From MPNP01 sp026710155 (GTDB taxonomy: Bacteria > Pseudomonadota > Alphaproteobacteria > Rhodobacterales > Rhodobacteraceae), in contig OZ241737.1 in the NCBI GenBank assembly GCA_965200885.1, positions 3,038,001-3,102,000 of the forward strand: 64,000 nucleotides of DNA. The letters run 5' to 3'. A model generated the notes under the pieces. That model was not told the DNA's origin. It searched no databases and saw only the letters and a program-made list of their open reading frames with translations. Within the stretch, counting starts at the first letter, position 1; every line of letters starts with the position of its first letter. This document shows, piece by piece, positions 57,003 through 64,000 of this stretch. The position numbers were made by a program, and so were the translations under genes.

Positions 57003-57742
57003 TCATGGTATGGGTCGTGGTGGCCAATCAGCTGATGTGGATGGCTCTGTTTTTTCCTCGGGATTGTTTCCCTCTTCCGGGTCAGTTGGTGCCTGGATGG
57101 TGTCCATTGTTTCCATCAGATCCAGAATCATGTCTTCAACCTTGACTCTCCCGGCCAGGGTCCTATCCTCGGCCAAAGTACCCTGAAAACGTGCAACAGC
57201 CCCATCAGGATCATGTAAAAGGGATCTTGTTTCCTGAATCTGTTCCTGAGTGAAATGATTCCCATGCATCCTGGCCAGAAATGCCAGGTCATATAGATCA
57301 CGCACTTTCGTTCGGTTTGTGAGGGCGGTGATTTTCTGGCCAATCAGATGTTCCAGCCTGTAGGTACGAATGCCATTCACCGTTTCAACCTGGGATGCCT
57401 GCGGGGGTGATCGAAAACTGGTTTCCACCCTGAGCATGTCCGAGACGCCGGTTACCCTGTCCCGGTAATGAACATGGAAGCGCTGCCCCGTAGCCGTATT
57501 CCTGGGCATGGTGAGCGATAGCAACTCCATCCCCGCCGCCATGACGCCCTGCCTTATTCGTCTTTCTATGTTGAGCCTCTTGCCTGCATCGAAATCAAGA
57601 TCAACGGAATGCCGATCCAGGCCACGGGTCAGCAAAAGTGCCGTACCCCTTTCAGGACATGGGGAGTGTCCTGCATGGCCATGACCACATGATACATGAT
57701 TCTCTGGTGGAGTTTCTGCTCATCCGTTGGTCCTGGGGTCAT
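57003..57742 (-). pseudogene. AbiEii-like nucleotidyltransferase toxin, frameshifted
   Basis: The frame starts at the ATG at 57742, overlapping the upstream gene's stop, and reaches VLKG; a four-G run (57646-57649 on the plus strand as C) with one G missing shifts it to an early stop. One G more would give KGGTALLLTRGLDRHSVDLDFD (in part), the AbiEii/AbiGii catalytic motif. The rest is open: RLEHLIGQKITAL, KVRDLYDLAFLAR. The C-terminal ~40 residues are Pro/Glu-rich. A toxin of the nucleotidyltransferase type, off in this sequence. Confidence 0.8.
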
Positions 57743-58320
57743 GTGTAATGGATGGTTTTCAGCCAAGCGTCCCATTTGGCCAGTTCACGGCCTTTTTTCT
57801 GTTGCCGGAGTGGCATCAGGTAATTGGTGACCAGATCATCAATCTGGGACCTGGTATCCAGCCACTGGTTCACATCATCCACGGTGACGGCATAGGGTTG
57901 ATGGATCGAGCGAAGCGCCAGCAGGGCACAATCGGCAATGGCCCTGACGTGATTGGCTACCCAGACCGGTCCGTTGCGACGAGCCAGGATTCCTTTCTCC
58001 ACAAGGATGGCAGACATGTCGCGGACTCCAAGCGAACCCAGGGAAGGGGTGGTGTCCACATCCTGGCCCACACCAGCCCGACGGGCTTCAACGGGTGGTT
58101 GATTGGCCGGGGAATAAAAGGTCGAAAGAAAATGCCAGTCGCCGGTGCTTTCACCAGGCAAGCGGAGGTTGAGGGCCTCATGCAGGGAGATGTAACAGTG
58201 CCGGGTTGTCATTGGAATCGCCAAAGGTTGCACCTTGCCGATGATCCGGCTGGAACGCTCATTCAGATCGATCAGCAGGGATGGCTGGTTTTTCAGGGCA
58301 TCAGCATTTTTTTCCAGCAT
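57739..58320 (-). CDS. probable antitoxin of the AbiEii-like pair
   Basis: About 193 residues from the ATG at 58320 (MLEKNADALKNQP). No named family is recognised. The C-terminal half (~95-150) reads like a winged helix: SLGVRDMSAILVEKGILARRNGPVWVANH (part). Position directly upstream of, and overlapping, an AbiEii-type toxin gene suggests it is the cognate antitoxin and repressor. Confidence 0.6.
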   Translation of the reverse strand: MLEKNADALKNQPSLLIDLNERSSRIIGKVQPLAIPMTTRHCYISLHEALNLRLPGESTGDWHFLSTFYSPANQPPVEARRAGVGQDVDTTPSLGSLGVRDMSAILVEKGILARRNGPVWVANHVRAIADCALLALRSIHQPYAVTVDDVNQWLDTRSQIDDLVTNYLMPLRQQKKGRELAKWDAWLKTIHYT

Positions 58321-58410
58321 TGGCAATCTCCTTCCCTGAATCCTGAATATAAGGACTTGCCTGCCTTCTGGCAAGAAATAAATCTCCTGCCTCAGGTATT
58401 CCCTTCCTCT

Positions 58411-58494
58411 TCACCACTCTACGTCAAACATCTTCAGGCAGTCGCTGGCGCGGTAGGGATTGTCCTTCGAGATGTTGTTGAGTCTGGCCAGCGT
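58411..58494 (-). pseudogene. gene-end remnant, copy 1
   Basis: Encodes ARLNNISKDNPYRASDCLK... ending FDVEW-stop. The same C-terminal peptide occurs at 58921 and 61677. No upstream part of the gene remains in frame. Confidence 0.6.
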
Positions 58495-58510
58495 TCGGGA
58501 TAGATAGGGT

Positions 58511-58774
58511 TCAAACCAGCAGGCTGATGATGGTTCCGCCAATGCCGATGATCACCACCAGAATGCCAAAACCTATGGCATAAAGTTGAATGGACATATT
58601 CTTGTCACGTTTGGCCAGCTCGGCATCACGTTTGGCCATTTCGGTATCTCTCTTGGCAAGGTCTTCACGCAATAATGCCCAACCCTTGTCGTAGCGTTCG
58701 TTCATTGTTTCCATGCGTTCCTCCAATACGGCAACCTGGCGGGCCAATTCCACGAGACCTTCCTGCTCTGACAT
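58511..58774 (-). CDS. small coiled-coil membrane protein
   Basis: An 87-residue protein. Residues ~8-60 are a heptad-rich coiled coil with a tandem 7-residue repeat (AKRDTEM-AKRDAEL-AKRDKNM). Residues ~66-86 are a single C-terminal membrane helix (AIGFGILVVIIGIGGTIISLL). This tail-anchored layout resembles DUF1640/Bdr-like proteins. A TATAAT box lies at 58797-58802 upstream. Role unknown. Confidence 0.7.
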   Translation of the reverse strand: MSEQEGLVELARQVAVLEERMETMNERYDKGWALLREDLAKRDTEMAKRDAELAKRDKNMSIQLYAIGFGILVVIIGIGGTIISLLV

Positions 58775-58875
58775 GTTTCGCCTGCTTTCAAGACATTATA
58801 ATGTTGTTGGAAACAATATAATCACTTTGTTGGATTTAGGCAAGGAAAATTCATCTTCTCGGGAAACCACTTCCC

Positions 58876-58908
58876 CATTCAGGTAAAGCGAAAAAGACGT
58901 GGTGTTCC
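58876..58908. repeat. 33-bp dispersed repeat, copy 2
   Basis: Partner of 56844-56876; lies just past the gene-end remnant at 58921. Confidence 0.7.
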
Positions 58909-58920
58909 TGGAACCTTTAC

Positions 58921-59004
58921 TCACCACGCCACATCGAACTCCTTCAGGCACTGTCCCGCACGGTAGCGGTTGTTCTTCGAGATGTCGTTGAGTGTCGCTC
59001 CGGC
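58921..59004 (-). pseudogene. gene-end remnant, copy 2
   Basis: Encodes TLNDISKNNRYRAGQCLK... ending FDVAW-stop, parallel to 58411 and 61677. Only the last ~25 codons are present. Confidence 0.6.
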
Positions 59005-59046
59005 CAGTGATCCGGATCACCATGGACCTTGACAGGAAACTGTACC

Positions 59047-59895
59047 CTACATCCGTGGTCCAAAGGAGGGCGTCGGTGGCGAAGGATCGGGCTCGTTGTC
59101 GGGATCGGGAATATCTGGAAAACCTGCATTATCCCTGGAAGGACCAGGTGCATTCTCCGGCTGGCAGGAAACAAGGAAAGCCATCATTTCGGTAGCGTTT
59201 TTGGTTTGGTAGAACCTGACCATCCTTTCATTGAAGGCCTGGGCCTCCCGTGCCGGAATCGATATGGCATCCATGCCGTTCGACATCAGGATGCCATTCA
59301 TCATGAAACGGGACGTGCGCTTGTTGCCGTCAAAATAGAACTGCTGCAAGGCACCGAACAGGAAAAAGGCCATTCCCCGTTCAAGGGGATCACCGACCAG
59401 GTTTTCAAGGGAAGTGCAACCTTCCCGGAAAACCCTGTTCAATTCCGGAGCCCCGGGTCTTGTGGGCAGGGGTTGGTAGGGATCGTCCCTGCCAAGCTGG
59501 ACATGGGGAGTGAGATGGGTTTCTGCACCTTCTCCCCTGAAATTACCCCATTCAAGGGCTTCTTCCCTGGCCACGAGGGCATGGAGGTGATCGAAGGTTT
59601 TCTTGTCCGGGACAAAGCGATCCTGCCGGACCAGCTCGAAAAGTTCCCTGGCCGCATCGGCAAGGTTCAATACCTGCTGTTGGTCGGAGAGCCTGTGCCC
59701 CCCAACGGTCACACCATCCATCAGGGTCTTGACTTCGGGATAGGTGAAGGGGTTTCCTTCCAGGTAACTTGCATCATACACGAATTGGGACAACATGTGC
59801 TTGTAACGGAATACCGCCCGTTCCAGCGTGAAACGGTGGCCCTGTGGAACCGCAGTCCGGTCCCACCCGAAACCCAGCTTGGCAAAAAGTGACAT
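59047..59895 (-). CDS. Fic family protein
   Basis: A 282-residue protein from the ATG at 59895. The Fic core has QFYFDGNKRTSRFMMN: the DGN-R phosphate-binding residues are kept, but the usual catalytic His is Gln (~residue 185), as in a known subfamily with a QFxxDGNKRT motif. An N-terminal SYLEGNPFT segment (~43-51) resembles the autoinhibitory helix. An acidic, Pro-rich C-terminal tail follows. AMP-transfer by the classic mechanism is doubtful. Confidence 0.85.
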   Translation of the reverse strand: MSLFAKLGFGWDRTAVPQGHRFTLERAVFRYKHMLSQFVYDASYLEGNPFTYPEVKTLMDGVTVGGHRLSDQQQVLNLADAARELFELVRQDRFVPDKKTFDHLHALVAREEALEWGNFRGEGAETHLTPHVQLGRDDPYQPLPTRPGAPELNRVFREGCTSLENLVGDPLERGMAFFLFGALQQFYFDGNKRTSRFMMNGILMSNGMDAISIPAREAQAFNERMVRFYQTKNATEMMAFLVSCQPENAPGPSRDNAGFPDIPDPDNEPDPSPPTPSFGPRM

Positions 59896-60345
59896 GATGG
59901 TTACCTGATCTGGCTGTTGACTCGCAAGTAGTGAATATCCCGATAATCTCAAGGAGGAAAGGAGGAATCAGGAATTAATTCCCGAATGAGTGGATGTCCC
60001 GTCGTTAATGGGATTGGCATGATTACTGCCATGATGTGGTTACCTGGGCCGTACCGGTGTTTTCCCCCGATGTTGCTGACACCCGGCCGGTTCCACCTGC
60101 TGCAGGTTATGGAATTGCTGCTTTCCCACCTGATCATTTCATGAACTCCTGCTTGTCTGCACATCAAGCGGTGCATTTGTCCTGTCCTGCTGTTGTCCCT
60201 GAATATAATGGCTTGAGGGTGGTTTGGCAATGATTATTTAAACAAATGGGATTTGGTGTTGTAGTGTTATTCTTGAATCCATCAAAACGGGGCAATATAG
60301 AAGATTGGCATTGAGTAGGTAAAATGTCTTCTTAACTGGAGGGAT
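59896..60345. other. intergenic region between Fic and HEPN genes
   Basis: 450 bases. A 65-codon plus ORF (60036-60233) has no recognised family and no ribosome site. Otherwise nothing is seen. Confidence 0.4.
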
Positions 60346-61657
60346 ATGAACATGACAACCAATCAAGCAGAAAACCCGGAAATTAAGGAAATGATTTCAC
60401 TTTTGGAAACCTGTGTCATGAACGCACAATTATGCTTGGGAAAAATCAGATTTGCGGATACTCAAAAATCAGGGAATTGTATAGGACTAGCAGGTTTAAT
60501 GGCCAAAGTTGTTTCCAGCTGACTTCTTTGGAACTGTTGTTGGATGTTTCCATCATTGAAAGGCTGGTCAGTTTCCTGAAACCTTTTCTGGTGGATTATC
60601 TTGACCCGGTGAATGACCAAATTGGGGTGAGATTGAGCCAACTGAATAGTGTTGTGTATGGGAATCCAACAATGGACGGGTTTGCAAGGACCCTAGTCAA
60701 GATGTCTGCCCAAATTGATTCACAACATGTAGCCAACCATTTTTTCAGCTGGACAAAAGGGGAACCAATCCGGTTTCAAATCAATGCCCTGCTGAAGGGA
60801 GTCCGTCTAGACAAACCATTCGAGGCGCATGGCATTACACTTTTTAATTTACCCAAGGACTCCAGGAAAGTATGGCAACAACTACCCTTCAGTAGAATAC
60901 TGCCCATGCAGGTTACATCCATGGACCTGATGGGAGGGATTGTGATTTCAATCGAAAGTAAGGTTTGCCCTGCACTCTATACCGTCCTGACAATAATTTC
61001 AAACAAATGGACATTTCCATGGGAACGGATAACTTCTCCATCAAATCACTTGAGAAATTATGCGATTCTATTTCACTTACCTGCAACGGATCTGTCAGTT
61101 GGGTAATGCTATGGAGAGATTTGGGTAACTTGTGGGTTTTTTTTGATCTGCCTCAATCAGGGTATGGTTTTTGGCACAGGAATTATACCCTGCAAGTTGA
61201 AATCACACAGGAAAAGTTGGATAAGGGGTTAGAAATATATCAGCAAATGTCCATGAAGGAGAGTTCTGGTGGTTATGATAATCTGGAACAGGCCATTCAC
61301 CGATGGACCAAATCAAAGCAGGCCAGCACAATTCCAGACAAATTGATTGAATTGCGTATTGCATTGGAATCCCTTTACGGAATCAAAGAATCTGAAAAGG
61401 GGTACCGTCTTTCCACTTATTGTGCCTGGCACCTGGGCAATGATTTCAACGGTCGATGTACCATTTTTGATACCATGCAAAATATTTACAGGCTCTCATC
61501 AAAAGCAGTGCATGGTGGAAAGCCGAATTGCGATTCCAATCTAGTCAAGGAGGGTCAGGACATCTGCCGGGATGGCATTTTGAAGCGGTTGGGCGAATCC
61601 AAAGAACCTGATTGGAAAAAATTGATTCTGGGCAAGGAAACGAAATCCAGCACATAA
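60346..61657 (+). pseudogene. Apea-like HEPN domain protein, two frameshifts
   Basis: Three overlapping frames together make one protein of ~435 residues: a start at 60346 (MNMTTNQAENPEIKEM), a middle (SIIERLVSFLKPF to SIESKVCPALY) and a C-terminal part with DKLIELRIALESLYG and YRLSSKAVHGG, the Apea-like HEPN signature. Frames change around 60500-60530 and 60970-60990. HEPN proteins are usually RNases in defence or toxin systems; here the R-x4-6-H motif is not obvious. Two single-base indels or errors would explain it. Confidence 0.7.
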
Positions 61658-61676
61658 TTTTTGAAAAATAATATGG

Positions 61677-61760
61677 TTATTCAAACCACATAAGGCAGTC
61701 GCCCACCCGGTAGCGGTTGTCCTTCGAGATGTTGTTAAGTTCCGCCAGCTCCAGTCTTCA
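61677..61760 (-). pseudogene. gene-end remnant, copy 3
   Basis: Encodes ELNNISKDNRYRVGDCLMWFE-stop-like sequence, the third copy of the tail at 58411 and 58921. It lies directly downstream of the TIR gene. Confidence 0.55.
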
Positions 61761-61781
61761 GGCGGTAAAGGGGATCCAAAC

Positions 61782-62543
61782 CTACAATAAATTTAACCTT
61801 TCAATTATAAATTCAGCAATCTGCTCGGACCCGTATTCCTGGCAATCAATATAACCATCAAGTGGAAAAATTCCTTCAACCTCACCCTCATCCAAACGAA
61901 TGTACATAATCCGGTTATTTTCCTTGTTATTGATTATTTCCCTAATCGCAGAGAATTCGATGCTACACCAATAACTACTTTGGTAATCACCTCCTATAAA
62001 TACCACGATCAACTTTGAGCGTTTAAGATAAATTGCCTGAAGGAAGGTATCCAACGAAGGCCGTGCGAGTTGTGCTGGATAGTTCTTGTCATAGAAATAG
62101 CGGTCGGGTCCGAGTTGTTTCTCCAGATGTGTTACGATTTCTTCTATTAAATCCTTCCTTGCGGATCCCGGAAACGAAAGTGCTACATCAAATTCATGAT
62201 TTTCCAGTTCCACTGTATTAATGGGGCAAGAAGCATTTCTGTCAGAGATCTCTTGATCGATTTTTGCCTTGTCTTCCAGATCTTGATCACGTAAATAGAC
62301 AAGCCACATCCAATGAAACAAAAATGCTGAAGTGGAGGAAGCCGCCTTCTGTTTTGCCTCTTCCATCGACGAGAATTCGTCACAGCGGATATAGGCGTTG
62401 TTGGGGCCGAAAACGCCGCGCAAGTCTCTTAGCCAAAGTACATAACTGTTCGATGATGGATCAAATTTTACATATCCTAACTCTTCTGTGTTTCCTCCAG
62501 CTCTTTGAATAAGATTTTGTCCATGCCAAATTATGGAACTCAT
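61782..62543 (-). CDS. TIR domain protein
   Basis: A 253-residue protein. Residues ~117-250 are a TIR domain: FDVALSFPGSARKDLIEE, YFYDKNYPAQLA, SKLIVVFIGGDYQSSYWCSIEF, with Glu ~196 in the W-C-x-x-E motif that is catalytic in TIR NADases. The N-terminal ~110 residues have no recognised fold. TIR proteins deplete NAD+ on phage infection. The ATG at 62543 is created at the border with the mobile-element end at 62542; an original start may have been lost. Confidence 0.85.
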   Translation of the reverse strand: MSSIIWHGQNLIQRAGGNTEELGYVKFDPSSNSYVLWLRDLRGVFGPNNAYIRCDEFSSMEEAKQKAASSTSAFLFHWMWLVYLRDQDLEDKAKIDQEISDRNASCPINTVELENHEFDVALSFPGSARKDLIEEIVTHLEKQLGPDRYFYDKNYPAQLARPSLDTFLQAIYLKRSKLIVVFIGGDYQSSYWCSIEFSAIREIINNKENNRIMYIRLDEGEVEGIFPLDGYIDCQEYGSEQIAEFIIERLNLL

Positions 62544-63031
62544 ACCAATTCAACTAATTAAAGACTCATGGCACCAACCCCTCCAGCGTTCAGGTTTGAA
62601 GCCATCGGCCATGTCTGCGACTGTGCCAATACGGTTGAAATGAACAGGCATCTGAAGGATATCGGAAGCATTGTGCCCAAGGGACGCCATGCCCCGGTCA
62701 TCCTCGACAGGGCCGGATGGCACAGGTCCGGTGACCTTGTTTTTCCCGACAAATGTATCGGTCCTGAGGCTGCCCCCCCATTCACCGGAACTGAATTCGG
62801 CCAAGAATGTTTTCCAGTTCCACAAGTCCAACCATTTTGCCAGCCAGGTGTTTGAAAACGCCGGGGATGTGAAGAAGAGGGTTGCGGCGGCTTGGAAAAA
62901 CTTCACGGGGCAGGCTGAACGGATCAAGTCAACTGGACATCGTTCCCGGGCCAGGGTGCAGTAGGAAAAGAGCATCGGAAAACCAATTGATAAGGATTGG
63001 CCCAAAGGCTATCATTTAGTTGAAATGGTAT
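62542..63031 (+). mobile_element. IS630-type element remnant
   Basis: Left end ATACCAATTCAACTAATTAA at 62542 and a degenerate inverted copy (TTAGTTGAAATGGTA) at 63016-63030 bound ~490 bp. Inside, two frames encode the C-terminal half of an IS630 transposase: HAPVILDRAGWHRSGDL (second catalytic Asp) then, after a frame change near a C7 run, LPPHSPELNSAKNVF (catalytic Glu region). The N-terminal half is missing. Confidence 0.78.
62600..62961 (+). pseudogene. IS630 transposase fragment
   Basis: Fragment starting AIGHVCDCANTVEMNRHL, with VILDRAGWH at ~62700 and LPPHSPELN at ~62780 in another frame, ending RSRARVQ-stop. Frameshift lies near 62735-62770. It is not functional. Confidence 0.75.
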
Positions 63032-63215
63032 GAGATACCAAATTTTCAGGGGAAGCGAGTTCGCATGATAGCGAATCAAGTGATACAGAGTTTTGATTAT
63101 ACAGCAAGGCCACATTTGAAGTGACGCTTAAGGAAGTTTCAAATCGAGTAAGGATATGCCCAATCCTGCATGATGTTGCTTGGAGCAACAAGATGAAACT
63201 GTTGGAGCAGTATCT

Positions 63216-63782
63216 TCAGTTCAAATACTTGTTGATATCTTTGATTGATTGGTCAATGATGGTTCTGCGATCATCACCACCCATGCTTCTGAAAATGACT
63301 TCAGAGGCTGCATCAATGGCCAGGTCAATGGCTTGGTTTCTTATATTGGCTATGGCCTTGGCCTCGCTGGCACGAACCTGCTCCCTGGAATTCTGCAGTT
63401 TCCGATCGACCAACCCCTGAATGGCGTTTTTTGCCTCCTCAAGGGCAAGTTCCTTGTCCTTTTGAGCCTGCTCCTTGATACGGTTTGCCTGTTCTTCGGC
63501 TTCCTCATGTTTCTTTTGCAGGTTTGCAAGGAGAGTCTGGGCATCCTCCTTCACCGAGGATGCCTCCCTGAGCTGTCCTTCAATCTTGGCAATCTGGCCA
63601 TCGATCAACTTGGCCACAAATTTGGGCGCCTTGAAATAGATGATTGCCGCAATGAAGATAATAAACGAAATCGAGACAACGAAATCGGTGTTTCCAAGTG
63701 AAAAGAATGGGCCGCTTGCAGAATGTGCCGATCCGGTACCAACCAGCATTAACAGCCCTGGGGGAAGTATGTATTTATTCAT
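63216..63782 (-). CDS. atpF: ATP synthase F0 subunit b
   Basis: A 188-residue subunit of the peripheral stalk of ATP synthase. The ATG at 63782 starts MNKYILPPGLLMLVGTGSAHS; an upstream in-frame extension overlaps atpG and is rejected. One membrane helix (~33-53, FVVSISFIIFIAAIIYF) is followed by a long charged coiled coil. It overlaps the b' gene by 8 bases. Two b-type genes in a row are characteristic of alphaproteobacteria. Confidence 0.93.
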   Translation of the reverse strand: MNKYILPPGLLMLVGTGSAHSASGPFFSLGNTDFVVSISFIIFIAAIIYFKAPKFVAKLIDGQIAKIEGQLREASSVKEDAQTLLANLQKKHEEAEEQANRIKEQAQKDKELALEEAKNAIQGLVDRKLQNSREQVRASEAKAIANIRNQAIDLAIDAASEVIFRSMGGDDRRTIIDQSIKDINKYLN

Positions 63783-64000
63783 TGGCCTTCCCCTGAACCT
63801 TGGCATCGACCACTCCAGAAATCTCGTCAAGAATGCCCCTTTTTGGTACAATCTGATTGACAATTTCAACCGCCGCCTCATTGGCGATGGTGCGTATATT
63901 GTTGAGTGCCTCATCCTGTATGGCTTCAATTCTTTTCTCGGCTTCGGCAACCTCAGCCCTGACCGTCACCTCTGCTTCTTCCAATGCCTTGTTCTGCATC
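63775..64000 (-). CDS. atpG: ATP synthase F0 subunit b' (partial)
   Basis: The C-terminal ~75 residues, a charged helix rich in Ala and Glu (AEVAEAEKRIEAIQDEALNNIRT, part), ending with DAKVQGKANE. The 5' part lies beyond the window edge. It pairs with subunit b in the stator. Confidence 0.85.
   Translation of the reverse strand, partial: MQNKALEEAEVTVRAEVAEAEKRIEAIQDEALNNIRTIANEAAVEIVNQIVPKRGILDEISGVVDAKVQGKANE

Noticed and set aside
58797..58822. TATAAT with imperfect inverted repeat upstream of the coiled-coil gene
   Set aside because: No acceptable -35 box at the right spacing; kept only as a remark.
60036..60233. 65-codon plus-strand ORF
   Set aside because: No family, no ribosome site.
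62550..63005. Minus-strand ORF over the IS630 remnant
   Set aside because: Antisense to recognisable transposase motifs (VILDRAGWH, LPPHSPELN).
63175..63189. Hairpin GTTGCT-TGG-AGCAAC after atpF
   Set aside because: Only a 6-bp stem and no T run; too weak to call a terminator.

Overview
The window comes from an alphaproteobacterium of moderate GC content, probably near Rhodobacterales. The strongest clue is at the right edge, where the paired F0 ATP synthase subunits b' and b lie head to tail, and b has a GPFFSL-type N-terminus typical of that order. TctABC solute uptake, DUF917/hydantoinase genes and the homoprotocatechuate pathway fit an aquatic or host-associated heterotroph. No rRNA, tRNA or CRISPR array was recognised.

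Layout. 1-2900: an IS1-like 3' remnant, a small gene pair with a retropepsin-like protease, and an AlbA_2/Schlafen-type protein. 2.9-8.6 kb (minus): a tctC-tctB-tctA transporter operon with a Tm-1-like protein and a fatty acid desaturase downstream. 9.1-17.4 kb (minus): a defence island with an AAA ATPase-DUF4435 fusion (PARIS-like) and an intact type I restriction-modification set, hsdM-hsdS-hsdR. 17.8-27.8 kb (minus): a catabolic block with ferredoxin, glutamine-synthetase-like ligase, cytochrome P450, the homoprotocatechuate meta-cleavage genes (hydratase, FAH-type isomerase/decarboxylase, ring-cleavage dioxygenase, HpaE, HpaF), a class III aminotransferase and an agmatinase-family ureohydrolase. 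28-31.4 kb: a K+ channel and a tungstate ABC operon, tupBCA. 31.6-33 kb: an ATPase with C-terminal ankyrin repeats. 33.4-42.5 kb (minus): a Dpp-type ABC transporter operon with hydantoinase A and two DUF917 proteins.

42.7-63.1 kb is an accessory region full of mobile and defence genes, many of them broken. An AbiE toxin-antitoxin pair has its toxin frameshifted and truncated. A second type I system is decayed: hsdR and hsdS each carry an in-frame stop, hsdS is cut by a small inverted-repeat element, and hsdM is absent. A parA gene is split by a 2461-bp IS flanked by 10-bp direct repeats; removing the IS restores the parA reading frame across the junction. The IS carries a transposase joining a DruA-like DUF4338 domain to an IS4-type DDE domain. 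Next is a 2.66-kb segment bounded by 39-bp inverted repeats that holds an IS1-like transposase and a DNA methyltransferase fused to an Mrr-like nuclease domain. The methyltransferase start codon is separated from its body by a C9 tract that puts it out of frame, the pattern of a phase-variable gene. Then come HigBA, a second AbiEii-like pair, a Fic protein, a HEPN pseudogene, a TIR protein and an IS630-type remnant. The ATP synthase genes mark the return to core chromosome.

The recurring theme is nucleic-acid defence, shuffled by three kinds of transposable element and marked by G/C homopolymer tracts of 9-12 bases inside or beside coding regions. These tracts may be slippage switches or sequencing errors; reads would tell.
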